61,819 nt of DNA, taken from positions 1 through 61,819 of the forward strand of contig JAPKMW010000071.1 in the NCBI GenBank assembly GCA_026645575.1. The letters are read 5' to 3'. Below the pieces are notes generated by a model. The model was not told the origin of the DNA, did not search any database, and saw only the letters and a list, made by a program, of their open reading frames with translations. The translations under genes and the position numbers were made by a program. Of the stretch, positions 16,827-26,273 are shown piece after piece (the first letter of the stretch is position 1; the number at the start of each line of letters is the position of its first letter). The stretch comes from Caldilineaceae bacterium (GTDB lineage: Bacteria > Chloroflexota > Anaerolineae > Caldilineales > Caldilineaceae).

Positions 16827-19055
16827 ATGAGCGCAGAACCAACCACGATTGAAAAATTACGCGGCATTCCCTGGAGCATTGCCACCTTTGCCTCGAACAC
16901 CTTTTTTGTGCAGTTCACCTTCTTTGGCTCGGTCTTTCCCCTCTTTCTCAGTGAACTAGGCTTAAGCAAGGGGCAGATGGGCTTTCTCTTTTCGCTCATG
17001 CCCTTTTTGGGGTTGATTGCCCCTTTTATTGCGCCGTGGACGGCGCGCTTTGGTTATAAAAATACTTTTCTCACCTTCTTTGGTCTACGCAAAATCTTTA
17101 CTATCTTGCTACTGCTGACGCCGTGGGTGCAGAGCCATTTTGGCGGCCAGGGGACGTTGATCTTTGTCTCGATCATTGTGGCCTGTTTTGCCTTCTCGCG
17201 TTCCGTGGCGGAGACGGCGCGCATTCCGTGGGCCCAGGAGTATGTCCCCAACTCGATTCAGGGCAAATATACGGCGACCAATAACTTCTTCACCTCGCTG
17301 GCCGGCTTTGGCGCGGTTGGCGTTGCCAGTTATGTATTGGGGCGCAGCCATGACCTGAGCAGCTTTATGTTTCTGATTGCGGCGGGCGTCGTCACCGGCT
17401 TTGTCTCGGTCTGGTGTAGCGCCTTTATTCCTGGCGGTGCGCCCAAACCATTGGTCGCTGGGGAAGCCCGTCCCAAACGGGATCTGCGCGAAGCCGTACA
17501 GGATCGCAACTTTCGGCTTTATCTTATTTGTGTTGGCATTATCATCCTGGCGACAACGCCCGTTGCCTCCTTTATCCCACTCTACATGACGGAACAGGTT
17601 GGCCTGAGCGCCGGCAACGTGGTGCTGCTTCAAGTCGGCACGCTCTTTGGCACGCTGGTCACAAGTTACCTCTGGGGCTGGGTGGCGGATCGCTATGGCA
17701 GCAAGCCGGTCATGTATTTCGGTCTCTGGCTGCGGGCATTAATTCCGTTGGCGCTGCTGCTGATCCCGCGCGGTTCGGCGGTGAGTCTCTATGTCGCCAT
17801 TGGCATTAGCTTGTTGCAAGGCATTGCCGATATGGGCTGGGGCATTGGCTCGACGCGCATCCTCTATGTTAGCGTCGTGCCGCCAGCGAAGAAGGCCGAC
17901 TACATGGCGCTCTACTTTGCCTGGATTGGTGTGTTGGGCGGCATCAGTCAACTGACCGGGGGCTGGATTCTCGACTGGACCGCCGGGCTTTCCGGTCAGC
18001 TTTGGTTCTTCACGCTGGACGCCTATTCGCCGCTCTTTTTCTCCGGCATTCTGTTAATTGTCGTCAGCTTGCCGTTGGTGCGCCGGATGCGGGCGGACAA
18101 TCGTTTTGGTATTGGACAATTCGTCGGCATCTTTTTACGCGGCAATCCCTTTCTGGCGATGGGGTCGCTCATTCGCTATCAATACAGCCGGGATGAACAT
18201 GCGGCGGTCTTGGTGACGGAACGGCTGGGCGAAGCCAAAAGCTTGTTAACCGTTGATGAACTGCTCGATGCGCTCCATGAACCCCGTTTTCAGGTGCGTT
18301 TTGAGGCGATCATCTCGATTGCGCGGATGCCCCCTGATCCGCGGCTGCGTGATGCGCTCATTGAAACGCTCAATGGCACCGAACTGGCGCTCTCGGCCAT
18401 GGCGGCGTGGGCGTTGGGACGCATGGGGGATGTGGAAGCCATTCCAGCGCTACGGGCAGCGCTTGACTCACCCTACCATTCCATCCAAGCGCACAGCGCG
18501 CGCGCCCTTGGCTCCTTGCGGGCGCGTGAACTAGCCCCGTTGATTCGCGAACGACTGGCGGTGGAAAACGATAAAGGGTTGCAAATGGCCTATGCCTCAG
18601 CACTGGGCAACATGCAAGATAGCGATGCAGCAGGTCTGATCTTGAACCTACTGGAACAGACGACCAATGACAAGGCGCGGTTGGAATTAGCGTTGGTGCT
18701 TGCACGCCTGGTGGGGCATGAACACTCCTTCATCCAACTGGTGCGTGGCGGTCGCAAAGATTTCGGCACCACCGTTGCGCAGGAGCTAACCCAGTTCAAA
18801 CGTAAGCTGGAGCGCAATGGTAAGGCCAATGGCGAAATGGCACACCTTACAGAGTGTATTAACCATTTCGCGCGTCACGAAGGGCGTGAGGGCATTACGC
18901 AATTGATCGAGGTGTTGCGCACCCTATCAACCGATCATCTGCCCCCAACTAGCCAACAAATTTTAGCGGCTTGTCTCACAGCGTTAGCAACTACCGGCGA
19001 TCACCATTTGGAATATCTTTACCTTGCCCTGCACATTCTCCACGCCGACTGGTGA
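16827..19055 (+). CDS. MFS transporter fused to a HEAT-repeat domain
   Basis: 742 residues. Residues 1-430 form an about 12-helix major facilitator domain (GLSKGQMGFLFSLMPFLGL in the first half; WGWVADRYGSKPVMYFGL is the conserved MFS loop 2-3 type motif before TM9). After a short linker, residues about 480-700 are helical HEAT/PBS-lyase-like repeats: FQVRFEAIISIARM, LALSAMAAWALGRMGDVEAIPALRAAL, IQAHSARALGSLR, KGLQMAYASALGNM. The soluble part would be cytoplasmic and may dock partners or regulate transport. The fusion is unusual. The start codon lies immediately against a heptamer hairpin with no clear Shine-Dalgarno. Transport substrate is unknown. Confidence 0.88.
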   Translation: MSAEPTTIEKLRGIPWSIATFASNTFFVQFTFFGSVFPLFLSELGLSKGQMGFLFSLMPFLGLIAPFIAPWTARFGYKNTFLTFFGLRKIFTILLLLTPWVQSHFGGQGTLIFVSIIVACFAFSRSVAETARIPWAQEYVPNSIQGKYTATNNFFTSLAGFGAVGVASYVLGRSHDLSSFMFLIAAGVVTGFVSVWCSAFIPGGAPKPLVAGEARPKRDLREAVQDRNFRLYLICVGIIILATTPVASFIPLYMTEQVGLSAGNVVLLQVGTLFGTLVTSYLWGWVADRYGSKPVMYFGLWLRALIPLALLLIPRGSAVSLYVAIGISLLQGIADMGWGIGSTRILYVSVVPPAKKADYMALYFAWIGVLGGISQLTGGWILDWTAGLSGQLWFFTLDAYSPLFFSGILLIVVSLPLVRRMRADNRFGIGQFVGIFLRGNPFLAMGSLIRYQYSRDEHAAVLVTERLGEAKSLLTVDELLDALHEPRFQVRFEAIISIARMPPDPRLRDALIETLNGTELALSAMAAWALGRMGDVEAIPALRAALDSPYHSIQAHSARALGSLRARELAPLIRERLAVENDKGLQMAYASALGNMQDSDAAGLILNLLEQTTNDKARLELALVLARLVGHEHSFIQLVRGGRKDFGTTVAQELTQFKRKLERNGKANGEMAHLTECINHFARHEGREGITQLIEVLRTLSTDHLPPTSQQILAACLTALATTGDHHLEYLYLALHILHADW

Positions 19056-19383
19056 ATGGAACCACCCCGGTTTTTCAAGGCGCCAGCGTAGGTTGTTCCC
19101 TAGTGTCCATCAAGCTGCGGTTCCTAAAGAACCCTAGCGCCCCACTTGTCACCCTGAAAGGGTTCCAGGCAACAATACCCGAAAGACCCTTTCAGGGTGA
19201 CAAGCGACTCTTCCTGGTTTTTCGATTGAACTTCTTGGCTCAAGGGAAAGTCAGGGGGTTGACACCGTACCGCGCCCGGTGGGCGCCCGGTCAGCACGGG
19301 GCCACTTGCTAACGCATGTGGTTCGGCCCCCATGAGATCCGGTTGAGCCAACTTCTTTTGCCCCCAGGCCATTTTTAGGCGAC
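19056..19383. other. Intergenic region containing a perfect 19 bp inverted repeat
   Basis: CTTGTCACCCTGAAAGGGT at 19145-19163 and its exact complement at 19186-19204 flank a 22 nt loop. It could be a terminator for the MFS-HEAT gene without a T-run, or a REP-like dispersed element. The remaining sequence (19205-19383) is GC-rich with no gene seen. Confidence 0.6.
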
Positions 19384-19413
19384 TTGACACAACAAAGACA
19401 AGTGTGTTATTAA
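19384..19413 (+). promoter_or_regulatory. Promoter candidate for the sugar ABC importer
   Basis: TTGACA (19384-19389), an 18 bp spacer and TATTAA (19408-19413). ACAAGTGTGT inside the spacer and TTGACACAACAAAGACAA hint at an inverted ACACTTGT/ACAAGTGT element. The leader to the ATG at 19533 is about 115 nt, with AGGAGG at 19519-19524. Confidence 0.6.
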
Positions 19414-19532
19414 TGACAACAGCAAATCAACCCATCTTGTAGACAAGTTAACTGCTCCCCAGACGACCCTGCTTCGTATGGAAACAGGGCGGCACGCATA
19501 GATGTACAAACTATATCAGGAGGATACCGCTT

Positions 19533-20876
19533 ATGTTGTCAAGCAAGTTGTCGCGTCGCGATTTTTTGAAGACATCGGGCCTCGTTGTGACCGGCGCGGC
19601 GCTGACCGCCTGCGCTGTGCCGACGGCGCCGGCCGGTGGTGGCGCTGCTGCCGGCGCGCCCGCTGCTGCACCGGTTGAATTGGTTGGTTGGACCGTCCAC
19701 GGCATGGACCCAGCCAACGAAGCGTTCAAACCTTACCGTGAGGCGGTGCTGGCCCATTTGAATGCCAAGTACCCCGACGCCACCTTCACCCACATGGAAA
19801 TGGGGTGGGATGAAGTGTTGCGCCAGAATCTGGTCACGGCCTTGTTAGGTGGCACGGCGCCCGATATTATTGTGGGCGAAAACTACATTCAGCCCTATGC
19901 CGAGATCAACGCCTTCTTGCCCATGGACGACACCATTGCCGATGTGAAAGACGAGTTGGTGCCAGGCACCCATGCGGCGGCAGTGTTGGGCGGCAAGACC
20001 TATGGCATTTCCCAACTCACTGGTTGTTTCGCCTTTGAACGCAACCCGAATGTGCTGGAAAAAGCCGGCCTCGATCCCGATGCACCGCCCAAGACGTGGA
20101 ATGAATTACTGGAACAAGCGGAGTTGATCACCAAGGCCGGCAATGGCGAGTATTATGGCTATACCTTGCAAGGCCCCGTTGGCTTCTTGATCGGTGGCAT
20201 CTTGCGCTTTGCCGTCTATAGCAAGACCGCCGGCGCCGATATGGCGAAAGAAGATGGCATCAATCCCTGGTTTGACAACCCCAAGAGCGAAAAGGTGCTG
20301 ACCTTCCTGCGCGAGATCCACAAGTTTGCGCCGCCAGGGTTAAGCTTCAACCCCGATGAAGGTCAGGTCTATAGCCAACTCTTCCAGGGCGTCTCGGCCA
20401 TGCAAGTTTGCGGTTCATGGCACATCAACTGGGCCAAAGATTCAGGGCTGGATAACGCCAAGTATTCGGCCATTCCGATTCCCGACGAAGATGGGATCCC
20501 GGCCACCGGCGTCGTCGGCAATGTGATCGTCTCGGTTCTCTCCGGCTCCAAACACCCGGAAGAGGCGCTGCATTTCTGCCGTGGCTTTGCCGAAGATAGT
20601 GTGCAGGATCTCGTCTGGCCGACCATGGGGCGCCTGCCCTCGAAACGGGGCGCACTCGAACGGTTAAAGGCCGACTCCGATGAAGCAAACGCCATGTTTA
20701 TCGATCTGTTGCTGACTGCCGATTTGGGTGTTTTGCCCCAATGGCGCAAAGATCCGCAAAAGCTGTGGGGCGCCTACAATGAAATGATCACCGAACTGCT
20801 CACCACCGACAAACCAGTGCTGGACCTCATGGGCGAAGCACAGGTGAAGGCGGAAACGGCAATGCAAGCAGGATGA
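19533..20876 (+). CDS. ABC transporter substrate-binding lipoprotein (family 1, sugar type)
   Basis: 447 residues. The N-terminus is a Tat-type lipoprotein signal: SRRDFLKTSG, hydrophobic stretch and lipobox LTAC. The mature part has the fold signatures of family 1 sugar-binding proteins (TFTHMEMGWDEVLRQNLVTALLGGTAPDIIVGEN; PPKTWNELLEQAELITKAG; GSWHINWAKD). A strong AGGAGG precedes the start. It heads an operon with two permeases and should capture an oligosaccharide, sugar alcohol or glycerol-phosphate type ligand. Ligand identity cannot be read from the sequence. Confidence 0.92.
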   Translation: MLSSKLSRRDFLKTSGLVVTGAALTACAVPTAPAGGGAAAGAPAAAPVELVGWTVHGMDPANEAFKPYREAVLAHLNAKYPDATFTHMEMGWDEVLRQNLVTALLGGTAPDIIVGENYIQPYAEINAFLPMDDTIADVKDELVPGTHAAAVLGGKTYGISQLTGCFAFERNPNVLEKAGLDPDAPPKTWNELLEQAELITKAGNGEYYGYTLQGPVGFLIGGILRFAVYSKTAGADMAKEDGINPWFDNPKSEKVLTFLREIHKFAPPGLSFNPDEGQVYSQLFQGVSAMQVCGSWHINWAKDSGLDNAKYSAIPIPDEDGIPATGVVGNVIVSVLSGSKHPEEALHFCRGFAEDSVQDLVWPTMGRLPSKRGALERLKADSDEANAMFIDLLLTADLGVLPQWRKDPQKLWGAYNEMITELLTTDKPVLDLMGEAQVKAETAMQAG

Positions 20877-20880
20877 TGGT

Positions 20881-20957
20881 TGGGAAGTAGGCAGTAGGCA
20901 GTAGAGGGTAGGGAGAATAGATGCGTCCCGTCCTCGTTACTTCCTACTTCCTACTCC
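20881..20957. repeat. AGTAGGC heptamer hairpin inside the ABC operon
   Basis: GGAAGTAGGCAGTAGGCAG and its partial complement ACTTCCTACTTCCTACTCC flank about 35 nt. It separates the binding-protein gene from the permeases. A 3'-stabilising hairpin here would raise the binding-protein mRNA relative to the permeases, as known for other sugar operons; that role is inferred. Confidence 0.8.
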
Positions 20958-20980
20958 TTGCCCAGATGAAGGAAACAAAG

Positions 20981-21925
20981 ATGAGTGCATCGGCAAAACC
21001 GGCATTGGTGGTGGCGTCGGCAGCGTCAACCGGCACCCGCTGGACGAACTGGCGCTACCGCAATCGACATGCATTGGAAGGGTGGCTGATTCTAACCCCC
21101 ATTTTGCTCTATTACTCAGCCTTTTTTATCTTTCCCGTTGTCGCCAACCTCTATGTAAGCTTCACCAGTTGGAGTGGCGTTTACCAAAGCCCGCAATGGG
21201 TTGGGTTGACGAATTACCGCATCTATCTGCGTGACCCCTATCCCTTGATTCTCTTTAACACCACCTTTTTTGCGGTCGTGATTTTGGTGGTGCAGACGAG
21301 TATGGCCTTTGTGATTGCGGTCTTGCTTAATGAAAAGGTCGTCGGGCGCGGTCTCTACCGCGCGCTCTTTTATATCCCGACCCTGACTTCGGCGGCCATT
21401 ACGGCGCAGGTCTTCTTTGCCTTTATTTCGCCCTTTGATGGTATCTTTAACGCCATCTTAAAAGCGCTAGGCTTTCCCATTGTCATCTGGACGATTAGCA
21501 CCTTCTGGATGCGCTTCTTTATTATTATCTACTCCATCTGGCGCGGGTTGGGCGGGCCGGTGGTACTCTTCCTGGCTGCACTGCAAGGTATTCACCGCGA
21601 AGTTTATGAAGCGGCCATGGTCGATGGCGCAACGCGCTGGAACATGTTACGCTATATCACCTTGCCGTTGTTGCGCCCAATGGTAATTTTCGTCATGGTC
21701 ACCGGTATGATCGGCAGTTTTCAAGTCTTTGAATCGGTGCTGCTCATCTCCGCCGGTGGGCCGGCGAACACGACGAATGTGATGTTATTGCAGATCTACT
21801 ACGACGCTTTTGTCAACACCCGCTTGGGGTTGGCCGCCGCCGGTTCCATTGTGACGGCAGTCGTTTTGCTGGTCTTTAGCATCACCAACATGCGTCTCAT
21901 GAGCCGTGGTCAAGTGGAAGGATAG
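20981..21925 (+). CDS. ABC sugar transporter permease (MalF/UgpA type)
   Basis: 314 residues, with about six membrane helices. ATG 20981 was chosen because GAAGGAAAC precedes it; upstream in-frame codons translate the repeat hairpin. The cytoplasmic EAA loop is YEAAMVDGATRWNMLRYITLPLLRP, the docking site for the ATPase. It is the first of the two permeases needed for a heterodimeric channel. Confidence 0.92.
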   Translation: MSASAKPALVVASAASTGTRWTNWRYRNRHALEGWLILTPILLYYSAFFIFPVVANLYVSFTSWSGVYQSPQWVGLTNYRIYLRDPYPLILFNTTFFAVVILVVQTSMAFVIAVLLNEKVVGRGLYRALFYIPTLTSAAITAQVFFAFISPFDGIFNAILKALGFPIVIWTISTFWMRFFIIIYSIWRGLGGPVVLFLAALQGIHREVYEAAMVDGATRWNMLRYITLPLLRPMVIFVMVTGMIGSFQVFESVLLISAGGPANTTNVMLLQIYYDAFVNTRLGLAAAGSIVTAVVLLVFSITNMRLMSRGQVEG

Positions 21926-21935
21926 GCAGCAGAAT

Positions 21936-22856
21936 ATGCGTAACCGCGTAACCTTTGGCCGAGTGCTGCTCTATGGCGTGTTAATTGGCGGCAGCCTGCT
22001 CATGGCCTTTCCCATGATCTACGCCCTGGTCGGCTCCTTTACCGATCTGGAAGATTTTTATGCCAACCCCTGGTTTCCTATCCCGACTAAACTTTATCTG
22101 GAAAACTACACCGTCATGTTCTCGCCGGCCTTTGGGACGCGGGTGCAATTATGGCAGTGGATCTTCAACACCCTTGTGCGCACCGGTTGGTATATTTTAA
22201 TCCCTGGCGCGGTGGCGGTGCTGGCCGGCTATGCCTTCACCCGTCTGCGCTTTGCCGGCCGCGATCTGGCCTTCACCTATTTATTGAGTTCGCTCATGGT
22301 GCCGGGCATTGTCTTTTTGATCCCCACCTATGTGATGATGGCGCGTTTCCCCGGCGCCGGCGGCAACGATTGGAGCGGACAGGGGGGCATCGGTTTTGTC
22401 AATTCGTGGCCGGCGCTGTTGATTCCAGGGTTGGTCAATGTCTTCTACATTTTTATGCTGCGCCAGACCTACTACACCATTCCCATTGACTTTGAAGAGG
22501 CGGCGCGCGTTGACGGCGCCAACACCCTTCAGGTACTCTGGAACGTCTACCTACCCATGCTCAAACCGGTCTTGATCGTGTTGGTGATCTTTCAATTTGT
22601 CGCCATTTGGAACGATTACCAGTGGCCGCTGATTGTCAGCTCCGGCAACCCGGAAATCTGGACCCTGTCGCTGGGCATTCAGCGGATGCTCTTTGTCGGC
22701 GCGCAAGTCAAAGGCTACCCGCCGGGCGCAGTCTTTCAGGACTATCCCTTTTCCTTTGCCCTAGCCGTTGTGGCGACACTACCCCTGATCATCCTTTTCC
22801 TGCGTTTGCAGCGTTACTTTGTGGAGGGTGTGCAAGGCTTTGCCTTGAAGGGTTGA
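21936..22856 (+). CDS. ABC sugar transporter permease (MalG/UgpE type)
   Basis: 306 residues, six predicted membrane helices, with the EAA loop FEEAARVDGANTLQVLWNVYLPMLKP. It starts 10 bp after the first permease; GGAAGGAT lies upstream of ATG 21936, and a GTG at 21906 is less likely. No ATPase follows, so the importer must share a MsmK/MalK-like ATPase encoded elsewhere, as is common for such carbohydrate importers. The ATPase at 26270 belongs to another system and is an unlikely partner. Confidence 0.92.
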   Translation: MRNRVTFGRVLLYGVLIGGSLLMAFPMIYALVGSFTDLEDFYANPWFPIPTKLYLENYTVMFSPAFGTRVQLWQWIFNTLVRTGWYILIPGAVAVLAGYAFTRLRFAGRDLAFTYLLSSLMVPGIVFLIPTYVMMARFPGAGGNDWSGQGGIGFVNSWPALLIPGLVNVFYIFMLRQTYYTIPIDFEEAARVDGANTLQVLWNVYLPMLKPVLIVLVIFQFVAIWNDYQWPLIVSSGNPEIWTLSLGIQRMLFVGAQVKGYPPGAVFQDYPFSFALAVVATLPLIILFLRLQRYFVEGVQGFALKG

Positions 22857-23161
22857 TCGACCATCACCAGCGGGGGCCGGGGCGATGCTCGCTTGCCAGC
22901 GCTGCCGATTAACCATTCATAGCGATCTTGTGATAGACTTCAAAGTAACCAGCTTGACCAAGCAAAGCTGTCATAATTCGTCCAACCAAAATCAAGAATT
23001 ACAGCGGTTTGATGTAAGCACGATCACGCGCACTTTTGCGCCAGTCCCATACAATCCTCTGCAATACATCGCCCGAACGGCAGCACGATACTGCCTGTCA
23101 TTACCTATTTTTCCATCACCGTTTGGTTGCCGTAGCAGCCATCAGCCAGCGAGGGTTATCT
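22857..23161. other. Intergenic region, no gene seen
   Basis: About 300 bp between the two ABC operons. The open frames that cross it have no protein-like character. I see no clear promoter or terminator. Confidence 0.4.
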
Positions 23162-24463
23162 ATGCAAAAACAACAGCGCAGTCGTCAGCTTCTTGTGCTT
23201 CTTCTCTCTACTTGTCTCTTTTTACTAAGTTGTGTTGCGCCACAAGCGGCCCAACCGACTGGCTCACAACCGGCGCCCGCTGCCGTCGCGCCAGAGACAG
23301 CCGGCACGGCGGCAACGGTTCCCACCTATGCCACCTGGGACGAAGTGGTGGCGGCGGCGGATGGCACGACCGTTAATTGGTTTATGTGGGGCGGTGCTGA
23401 CACGATCAACACCCACGTTGATGAGAAGATCGGCGGGCCATTGTTGGCGCAATACAATCTGACGCTCAACCGGGTGCCGCTGGAAAATACGGCGGACGCG
23501 GTCAACAAGGTCTTGAATGAAAAGGCGGCGGGCAAAGATAGCGGCGGCAGCATCGACCTGATCTGGATCAACGGCGAGAATTTCCGCACCTTAAAGGATG
23601 CCGGCCTGCTCTATGGCCCCTTTACGGAGTTGCTGCCCAATTCGGCGTTGGTCAACTGGGAAGACCCCGCCATTGCCTACGACTTTGGCACGGCAGTGGA
23701 TGGCTACGAATCGCCGTGGGCCAGCTTTCAGTGGGTGATGGAGTATAACAGCGCCAATGTAGAAAATCCGCCCAAAACTTTTGAAGAGCTACGCACCTGG
23801 ATCGAAGCCAATCCAGGTCGCTTCACCTACCCGACGCCCCCCAACCATGTCGGCAGCGCCTTTATCCGCACCCTCTTCTACTGGGCGGCCGGCAGTTCCG
23901 AGCCGTTCCTGCAAGAGTTCGACCAGGCCGTCTACGATCAATATGCGCCCCAAGTCTGGGAGTATCTCAACGCCATTGAACCCAACCTCTGGCGCAGCGG
24001 CGAGACCTACCCAGAACTGAGCGCCATGCCCGATCTGCTGGCGAACGGGGAAATTGACTTTGCCATGGAGTATGACGCCAGTCGCGCTTCCAACTTTATC
24101 CAGCAGGGGCGCTATCCCGACACGATCCGCACCTTTGTCTTTGAGACCGGCACCATGGCGAATGTGAGCTATGTCGCCATTCCCTACAATGCGAATAACC
24201 CCGCCGGGGCGATGGTGCTGGCGAATTACTTGCTTTCGCCAGAGTATCAGATTCTCCTGACCGTCCCCACCGAGTTGGGCTGGCTGGTGGCGATTGATCC
24301 CACCCGTCTCAGCGACGCCGAACAGGCACAGTTAGCCGCCATTGAACGGGGCGTCGCCACCCTGCCGCCGGCTGAGTTAAATAGCCATGCCCTGCCCGAA
24401 GCGCGCGCCAGTTGGGTTGCGCCGATTGAGCAGGGGTGGGAAGAGAATGTGTTGAAGAAGTAG
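23162..24463 (+). CDS. ABC substrate-binding lipoprotein, YnjB-like
   Basis: 433 residues. GAGGG precedes ATG 23162, and the N-terminus is a lipoprotein signal with lipobox LLSC. The mature part (WDEVVAAADGTTVNWFMWGGADTINTHVDEKIGGPL; DLIWINGENFRTLKDAGLLYGPF; FTYPTPPNHVGSAFIRTLFY) resembles E. coli YnjB, the binding protein of the YnjBCD importer in the Fe3+/thiamine/polyamine superfamily. The next three genes supply a full YnjC-split/YnjD set. The ligand is not established from sequence. Confidence 0.85.
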   Translation: MQKQQRSRQLLVLLLSTCLFLLSCVAPQAAQPTGSQPAPAAVAPETAGTAATVPTYATWDEVVAAADGTTVNWFMWGGADTINTHVDEKIGGPLLAQYNLTLNRVPLENTADAVNKVLNEKAAGKDSGGSIDLIWINGENFRTLKDAGLLYGPFTELLPNSALVNWEDPAIAYDFGTAVDGYESPWASFQWVMEYNSANVENPPKTFEELRTWIEANPGRFTYPTPPNHVGSAFIRTLFYWAAGSSEPFLQEFDQAVYDQYAPQVWEYLNAIEPNLWRSGETYPELSAMPDLLANGEIDFAMEYDASRASNFIQQGRYPDTIRTFVFETGTMANVSYVAIPYNANNPAGAMVLANYLLSPEYQILLTVPTELGWLVAIDPTRLSDAEQAQLAAIERGVATLPPAELNSHALPEARASWVAPIEQGWEENVLKK

Positions 24464-24493
24464 TGTTTTGTCAATTAAACCGTGATAGGTAAC

Positions 24494-24568
24494 CCCGTCC
24501 TGTAAGGATGCTTGAGTTTAGGTAGAGGATACTCATTTTCTCCGCCTAAACTCAGCCGTCCCTACGGG
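24494..24568. repeat. Inverted repeat, CCGTAGGGACGCTTG family
   Basis: CCCGTCCTGTAAGGATGCTTGAGTTTAGG pairs, in parts, with GCCTAAACTCAGCCGTCCCTACGGG. It is the same family as 14482-14552. It lies between the binding-protein gene and the permease genes, again a position where a hairpin could set mRNA stoichiometry. Confidence 0.75.
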
Positions 24569-24603
24569 CCGAACTTTACAAGCAGAGATAATAGGGTTTA
24601 TGG

Positions 24604-25470
24604 ATGCAACGTTCTGAGACAATACGCATCTGGTTGCTACTGCTGCCGGCGTTGGCGGTGATTTTGCTGCTCTTTGTCGGCGGCCTCTTTGTCGGCTTTG
24701 GGCAGAGTCTGGACTATATGCCGATCATCGGCTTAGAGACGCCGACGCTGCGCCATTATATCACCATTTTGACTGACCCAGACTTTTATACATCACTTTT
24801 GCTCACTCTCTATATTACCGTTGTAAGTACTCTGCTGGCCGGCGGCTTGGCGGTGGCGGCGGCGTTGTTGTTGCGCCATCGCTTTGCCGGCAGCCGCTTT
24901 GTCACCTTTCTTTTTCAACTGCCGTTGCCGGTGCCCCATCTGGTGGCGGCGACGGGCATGGTGCTGCTCTTGACGCAAAGCGGCCTCCTGGCGCGACTGG
25001 CGTACAGTGTCGGGTTGTTGGAACAGCCCAACGAATTTCCCGTGCTGGTCTTTGATCGCTGGCAGATCGCCACCATTCTGGTCTATCTCTGGAAGGAAAT
25101 TCCTTTTATCGGGCTGGTGGTGCTGGCAGTGCTGCAAGGCATCGGGCAGGAATATGAGGAGGTTGCCCAAACCTTGGGCGCCAACCGCTGGCAACGCTTT
25201 CGTTATGTGTTGCTGCCGCTCATCATGCCTGGCCTGATCACCACCGGCGTCATCGTCTTTGCCTATGTTTTCGGCAGCTTTGAAATCCCTTTACTGCTGG
25301 GGCAGCGTTACCCCAACGTCTTGCCGGTGACCGCCTACCGCACCTATGTCGATCCCGATCTCAACCTGCGCCCAGAGTCGATGGCAATGGGTATGATCAT
25401 CACTGTGATTGTCGTCCTGCTTCTCAACCTGGCCTTGCGCCTCAGTCGTCGCATTCGAGAACAAGCATGA
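24604..25470 (+). CDS. ABC transporter permease, first half of a YnjC-like pair
   Basis: 288 residues with about six membrane helices. The EAA loop is YEEVAQTLGANRWQRFRYVLLPLIMPG. It opens with MQRSETIRIWLLLLPALAVILLLF. In E. coli YnjC two permease halves are fused; here they are separate genes overlapping by 4 bp (ATGA). It is probably translationally coupled to the next gene. Confidence 0.9.
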   Translation: MQRSETIRIWLLLLPALAVILLLFVGGLFVGFGQSLDYMPIIGLETPTLRHYITILTDPDFYTSLLLTLYITVVSTLLAGGLAVAAALLLRHRFAGSRFVTFLFQLPLPVPHLVAATGMVLLLTQSGLLARLAYSVGLLEQPNEFPVLVFDRWQIATILVYLWKEIPFIGLVVLAVLQGIGQEYEEVAQTLGANRWQRFRYVLLPLIMPGLITTGVIVFAYVFGSFEIPLLLGQRYPNVLPVTAYRTYVDPDLNLRPESMAMGMIITVIVVLLLNLALRLSRRIREQA

Positions 25471-26273
25471 GCCAACGTCTTCTGCGTCCGGCAGCCATTG
25501 CCCTGCTCATTATCAGCGTTCTGTTACCGTTGCTGCCGCCACTGATCTGGTCGTTTGCCGCCAATTGGTTCTTTCCGCATCTTCTGCCGCAGCAATGGGG
25601 GCTGAAAGCGTGGCGCTATCTGCTCTCGCCGGCTTCGCAAGTTGGGGAGGCGCTCTTGAACAGCACTATACTGGCGCTGGCCGTGGTCGTGTTGGCGGTT
25701 GTCATTGGCTTGCCGGCGGCTAGGGTGCTGGGGTTGTATCAATTTCGTGGCAAAGGACTGGTCAACTGGTTGATCACGGCGCCGCTCTTTGTACCGACGC
25801 TGGTGGTGATCATGGGCATCCACATTCTCTTTATCCGCTATAATCTGGCCGATAGCTTTTGGGGGGTGGTCTTGGTACACCTGATTCCGGCGCTGCCTTA
25901 CTTTATTCTGGTCATGTCGAGCGTCTTTGCCAACTATGCCACCGAGTTCGAGGATACGGCGCGCACGCTGGGCGCCGGCCCCTGGCGCACCTTCTGGTAC
26001 ATCACCCTGCCGACCATTTTTCCAGGGTTGACCGTTGCCATGCTTTTTACTTTTCTGGTGTCATGGAGCCAATACATCACCACTGTCCTCGTTGGCGGCG
26101 GGCGAGTCGTGACCCTGCCGATGGTGCTCTTTCCTTTTATCAGCGCCGCCAGCCATGCCAACGCAGCGGCAGTGAGTCTAGTCTTTATCTTACCGGCAAT
26201 TCTGGTCTTGATCTTGACCTCGCGCACACTGAGCGCTGGTTCAAATGCGGTGGGAGGGTTGGGCCGGCTATGA
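25467..26273 (+). CDS. ABC transporter permease, second half of a YnjC-like pair
   Basis: 268 residues with about six membrane helices. The EAA loop is FEDTARTLGAGPWRTFWYITLPTIFPG. It overlaps the preceding permease by 4 bp and the ATPase start by 4 bp, so the three genes form a tightly coupled operon. Confidence 0.9.
   Translation: MSQRLLRPAAIALLIISVLLPLLPPLIWSFAANWFFPHLLPQQWGLKAWRYLLSPASQVGEALLNSTILALAVVVLAVVIGLPAARVLGLYQFRGKGLVNWLITAPLFVPTLVVIMGIHILFIRYNLADSFWGVVLVHLIPALPYFILVMSSVFANYATEFEDTARTLGAGPWRTFWYITLPTIFPGLTVAMLFTFLVSWSQYITTVLVGGGRVVTLPMVLFPFISAASHANAAAVSLVFILPAILVLILTSRTLSAGSNAVGGLGRL

Noticed and set aside
22885..23376. Plus-strand frame covering the gap before the YnjB-like gene
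   Set aside because: Its composition is not protein-like, and it overlaps the signal peptide of the real gene in another frame.
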